The notes under the pieces: generated by a model
Seen by the model: the letters and a program-made list of their open reading frames with translations, nothing else
The model's database searches: none
Told to the model about the DNA's origin: nothing
NCBI GenBank assembly: GCA_041658565.1
Contig: JBAZZY010000007.1
Span: forward strand, 42,115 to 106,114
Direction: 5' to 3'
Source: Actinomycetota bacterium
GTDB taxonomy: Bacteria > Actinomycetota > AC-67
DNA length: 64,000 bases
Translations under genes and position numbers: made by a program
Shown here: piece by piece, positions 61,490 to 64,000 of the stretch
Layout: each line of letters starts with the position of its first letter
Numbering within the stretch: the stretch's first letter is position 1

Positions 61490-62076
61490 TCGGACGACCT
61501 CGCGACGCCGTCGGTCGGATCCCGGTACGTGAGCGCGGCAAGGCCCAGCAACGGCGCCTCAGCATCCTCTTCCGCCTCGTCCCAGAACTCCCGGATGAGT
61601 TCGGCCATTCGGCGCGCGAACTCCGCGGCGTGCTCGGCGGAGATCCGCCGGCTTCTGGTCTCAAACCACCGCGCCTGGTCCGGCCAAGTCGCAACGCTCG
61701 TAGCCACTTCCTGGCGCACGGCGTCGAGTCCGGCGGTAACAAGAGCCGGGAACATGTCCGGCCCGGGGCGCAAGCTGAACACGCGCGCCACCGCCCGGTA
61801 GTACTTCTCGACGTTGCCGCCCTTGACGTTGGTTCGAACCAAGCGAATGAGTCGTTGCCCAAGCAGGACGCGCACGTGGTAGAGCACCTTCGCCTGCGAC
61901 TCACCCAGTCGGCCGGCAATCTGCTGGTTCGTCGCCGGCGCCTCCGCCAGGATGGCCAGGATCTGGTTGCGCAGCGGATCCGTGAACGCCTTGAGCTGCT
62001 CGGGGGTACGCACGACGTGAACTGCCTTCGGCTCGCCCTTGGGGTGCGCGCCGTCCTGACTTCGCCTGGTTCCCAC
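61486..62076 (-). CDS. ArsR-type winged-helix regulator
   Basis: 196 residues. ArsR-like wHTH: LKAFTDPLRNQILAILAEAPATNQQIAGRLGESQAKVLYHVRVL (ends shown; about 28-72), followed by a helical effector part about 110 residues long. No Cys cluster, so it is not a metal sensor. GTG 62076 is the start; alternatives downstream exist. It is the first gene of the exporter operon, and a palindrome at 62081-62098 lies just before the start, as expected of an autoregulated repressor. Confidence 0.85.
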   Translation of the reverse strand: MGTRRSQDGAHPKGEPKAVHVVRTPEQLKAFTDPLRNQILAILAEAPATNQQIAGRLGESQAKVLYHVRVLLGQRLIRLVRTNVKGGNVEKYYRAVARVFSLRPGPDMFPALVTAGLDAVRQEVATSVATWPDQARWFETRSRRISAEHAAEFARRMAELIREFWDEAEEDAEAPLLGLAALTYRDPTDGVARSSE

Positions 62077-62080
62077 GAAT

Positions 62081-62098
62081 GCTTAGGATTCCCTAAGC
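62081..62098. promoter_or_regulatory. Palindromic operator upstream of the ArsR-type regulator
   Basis: GCTTAGG and CCTAAGC are separated by ATTC: a perfect 7-bp inverted repeat, 4 nt upstream of the GTG of the regulator. Its position suggests direct occlusion of the promoter. Confidence 0.6.
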
Positions 62099-62174
62099 GG
62101 TTGAACATGTCAAACCCGTTTGTCCGGAACGTTCACACGCAGTGCCGTCGGGCCGCACCGACGCAGACGAGCAC

Positions 62175-62180
62175 TACAAT
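62175..62180 (+). promoter_or_regulatory. -10 box of the aldehyde dehydrogenase gene
   Basis: TACAAT lies 24 nt before GTG 62205; AGGAG (62193-62197) sits 7 nt before the start. No clear -35 box. Confidence 0.4.
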
Positions 62181-62204
62181 CCGGGGCCGACCAGGAGCCA
62201 AGAC

Positions 62205-63731
62205 GTGAAACAGTACGAACTCTTCATCGACGGCGACCACACGGCGGCCGCGTCGCGAGGAACGATCGAGTCGATCGACCCGGCGACCGGCGCGGTCGTC
62301 GCGCGCGTCGCGCGCGCCATGCCGACCGACGCGCGCCGGGCGATCGCGGCGGCGCGCGCGGCTTTCGACGACGGTCGCTGGAACTCTCGTCCGCTGGAGT
62401 GGCGAACCGAAGTCTTGCTGTCGGCCGTCGAACTCCTCTGGAGTCGCCGGTCACAACTGGCCGAGTTAGAGGCCCTCGACACCGGCATTCCCATCCGCAC
62501 GACCACGGCCATGATTGCGTCCGCACTTCACCAAGTCCGAGACCTGGTGAACATCGCTGCCGGCATCTGCACGGTCGAACCCTTGCCCCACAACGAGTTC
62601 CCCTCGCCGGTTCAGAACCTGCTGATGCGGGATCCCTACGGGGTGTGCGCCGCCATCGTTCCGTTTGCGTCCCCGTTCGCGACCGCGGCGTGGAAAGTCT
62701 TCGCAGCGCTTGCGATGGGGAACACCGTCGTGCTCAAGCCCTCCCCTTCGACGCCGTGCACGGCGATGGAATTGGCGGTCGCACTCGACGAGTCGGGCTT
62801 GCCTCCCGGCTGCCTGAACGTGCTGTGCGGGGCCGACGCGCGCGTCGGAGAGGAACTTGTCACCAACACGCTCGTCGATCACGTTGCATTCACAGGATCA
62901 ACCGACACCGGGCGCACGATCGGCCGGATCGCGGCCCAGACCGTGAAACGCGTGACGCTTCAACTCAGCGGCAAGAGCGCCAACATCCTGCTCGACGATG
63001 CGGACCTCGACGTCGCCGTCCCAGGCGCCCTGTGGGCGATCTACCTCGCTGCGGGCCAAACCTGCCGGGCAGGCTCACGACTGCTCGTTCCGAGGAAGAT
63101 GGCCGAAGAAGTCACAGACCGAATCGTGTCGGCCGCAACTCAACTTCGCGTGGGCCCGACGCTCGAATGGGATACCGACTTCGGCCCGCTGGCCTCCCGC
63201 GCACAACTTGAGCGCGTCGAGCGTTACGTGAGCGTCGGACGGACCGACGGAGCGGCGCTCGCGTGCGGAGGTCACCGGCTGGCGGAGGAAGCCCTGACCC
63301 ACGGCTTCTACTACGCGCCGACTGTGTTCACGGCCGTTCGCAACGACATGCGCATTGCGCAAGAAGAGATCCTCGGCCCCGTCCTGTCCGTCATTCCCTA
63401 CGCCGATGTCGAAGAGGCCGTCGCGATCGCGAACGCAACGATTTACGGGCTTGCCGGCGCAGTCTGGAGCCGCGACGTGCCGCGGGCCTTGTCGGTGGCG
63501 CAGCGCCTGCGCGCGGGAACGGTGTGGATCAACGACTACCACATGCTCACAGCAACGGCACCTGTCGGTGGATACGCGCAGTCGGGGATCGGCAAGGAAC
63601 TAGGAATCGCCGGCTGCCTTGAATACGCGCAGTCGAAACACGTCTGGGTGGATCAAGGCCGGACGCTCGAATCCCACACATGGACGCCGGTCATCGGAAT
63701 CGACCGCATCTTCGGCGTCACCGCCGAGTAG
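62205..63731 (+). CDS. Aldehyde dehydrogenase family protein lacking two catalytic residues
   Basis: 508 residues. Catalytic Cys is in AAGQTCRAGSR (Cys 287). Exactly 34 residues earlier, where the general-base Glu belongs, it has LQLSGKSAN (Gln 253). The oxyanion-hole Asn region PWNFP reads PFASP (Ala 155). The conserved EEILGPVLSV is kept. An active-site Cys without the usual Asn and Glu could give an enzyme with different chemistry, such as a CoA-dependent or esterase activity, or an inactive fold. GTG 62205 has an AGGAG site; the ATG at 62142 is an alternative. Convergent with infA. Confidence 0.82.
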   Translation: MKQYELFIDGDHTAAASRGTIESIDPATGAVVARVARAMPTDARRAIAAARAAFDDGRWNSRPLEWRTEVLLSAVELLWSRRSQLAELEALDTGIPIRTTTAMIASALHQVRDLVNIAAGICTVEPLPHNEFPSPVQNLLMRDPYGVCAAIVPFASPFATAAWKVFAALAMGNTVVLKPSPSTPCTAMELAVALDESGLPPGCLNVLCGADARVGEELVTNTLVDHVAFTGSTDTGRTIGRIAAQTVKRVTLQLSGKSANILLDDADLDVAVPGALWAIYLAAGQTCRAGSRLLVPRKMAEEVTDRIVSAATQLRVGPTLEWDTDFGPLASRAQLERVERYVSVGRTDGAALACGGHRLAEEALTHGFYYAPTVFTAVRNDMRIAQEEILGPVLSVIPYADVEEAVAIANATIYGLAGAVWSRDVPRALSVAQRLRAGTVWINDYHMLTATAPVGGYAQSGIGKELGIAGCLEYAQSKHVWVDQGRTLESHTWTPVIGIDRIFGVTAE

Positions 63732-63737
63732 CCGCGA

Positions 63738-64000
63738 TCAGCGGTGACGGAAGGTGATGCGTCCGCGAGTCAAGTCGTAGGGCGACAATTCGACCTTTAC
63801 GCGGTCGCCCGGGACGAGCTTGATGTAGTGCTTGCGCATCTTCCCTGAGATGTGCCCGAGGACGATCGGTCCATTGTCGAGCTGGATCCGGAACATCGTG
63901 TTGGGCAGGGCCTCGGTCACCAGGCCATCGATCTCAATGGCATCTTCCTTCTGAAGGCCGGTGCGCTGAAGTTGTTTCTCGCGCTGCGCCGCACGTGAGG
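63738..64000 (-). CDS. infA: Translation initiation factor IF-1, 5' end beyond the window
   Basis: The OB-fold of IF-1 is complete: [40 protein letters not shown] and [21 protein letters not shown] (ends shown). IF-1 normally starts near M-A-K-K-E-D; here the frame stays open upstream ([23 protein letters not shown]) to the window edge without an ATG. Either the start lies outside the window in a longer form, or a non-ATG start is used. A GTG exists only inside the fold (63920), which would remove the first strand. A ribosomal-protein neighbour probably follows outside. Confidence 0.93.
   Translation of the reverse strand, partial: SRAAQREKQLQRTGLQKEDAIEIDGLVTEALPNTMFRIQLDNGPIVLGHISGKMRKHYIKLVPGDRVKVELSPYDLTRGRITFRHR

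Noticed and set aside
1..64000. rRNA, tRNA, transposase, integrase or phage genes
   Set aside because: None seen by eye; no cloverleaf-like CCA-ended segments or IS-type protein motifs were noticed. A tRNA scan would be decisive.

Overview
The window is GC-rich (roughly two thirds GC by eye) and tightly packed. Genes often overlap by ATGA, GTGA or TGATG, GTG and TTG starts are common, and several genes look leaderless, with a -10 box about 7 nt before the start codon. Together with the gene content (acyl-CoA dehydrogenase, thiolase, DUF35 and MaoC sets, many branched-chain amino acid type ABC genes, secreted proteins without pilus or outer-membrane genes), this points to an actinobacterium, probably an uncultured lineage. 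The short motif GCGCGC is conspicuously frequent. I see no rRNA, tRNA, CRISPR array, transposase or phage gene.

Layout. 1-3.7 kb: a partial 2-hydroxyacid dehydrogenase, a DUF2889 protein, a secreted alpha/beta hydrolase and an S51 peptidase. 3.7-7.6 kb: a minus-strand acyl-CoA catabolic operon (thiolase-like protein, DUF35 protein, two acyl-CoA dehydrogenases) resembling the steroid side-chain igr locus. 7.7-8.8 kb: two paralogous small secreted proteins of unknown family. 8.9-14.5 kb: thiolase, hotdog thioesterase, methyltransferase, M20 peptidase and a MerR-SDR pair, ended by a strong terminator. 14.7-21.9 kb: Liv-type ABC cluster A, with a lipoprotein, a secreted anchored protein, a small zinc-motif membrane protein, a fused LivH-LivM permease, LivG and LivF. 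21.9-25.3 kb: a HadA/HadB-like hydratase pair, a crotonase and an acyl-CoA synthetase. 25.3-36.1 kb: mostly secreted proteins (metzincin protease, GH31 glycosidase, two repeat proteins) plus two SDRs and an HTH protein. 36.2-38.7 kb: a 2-hydroxyacid dehydrogenase overlapping a degenerate ThDP enzyme. 39.0-48.1 kb: Liv cluster B on the minus strand, with two near-identical binding lipoproteins separated by a VapBC toxin-antitoxin pair.

The most notable region is 48.2-57.8 kb. A minus-strand operon encodes TetR, a glycyl radical enzyme, its radical SAM activase, an epimerase-type reductase, an SDR, an acetoacetate-decarboxylase-like protein and an acyl-CoA dehydrogenase. An MmgE/PrpD gene with a leaderless promoter is divergent from it. 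The combination looks like an anaerobic or microaerobic radical-based catabolic pathway whose substrate I cannot name. The window ends with an ArsR-type regulator plus a heterodimeric ABC exporter (57.8-62.1 kb), an aldehyde dehydrogenase lacking two of its usual catalytic residues, and the start-truncated infA gene for IF-1.

Much of the window fits use of exogenous fatty, branched or sterol-like acids: Liv-type uptake, CoA activation, dehydrogenation, hydration and thiolysis or aldol cleavage. Specific substrates are inference.
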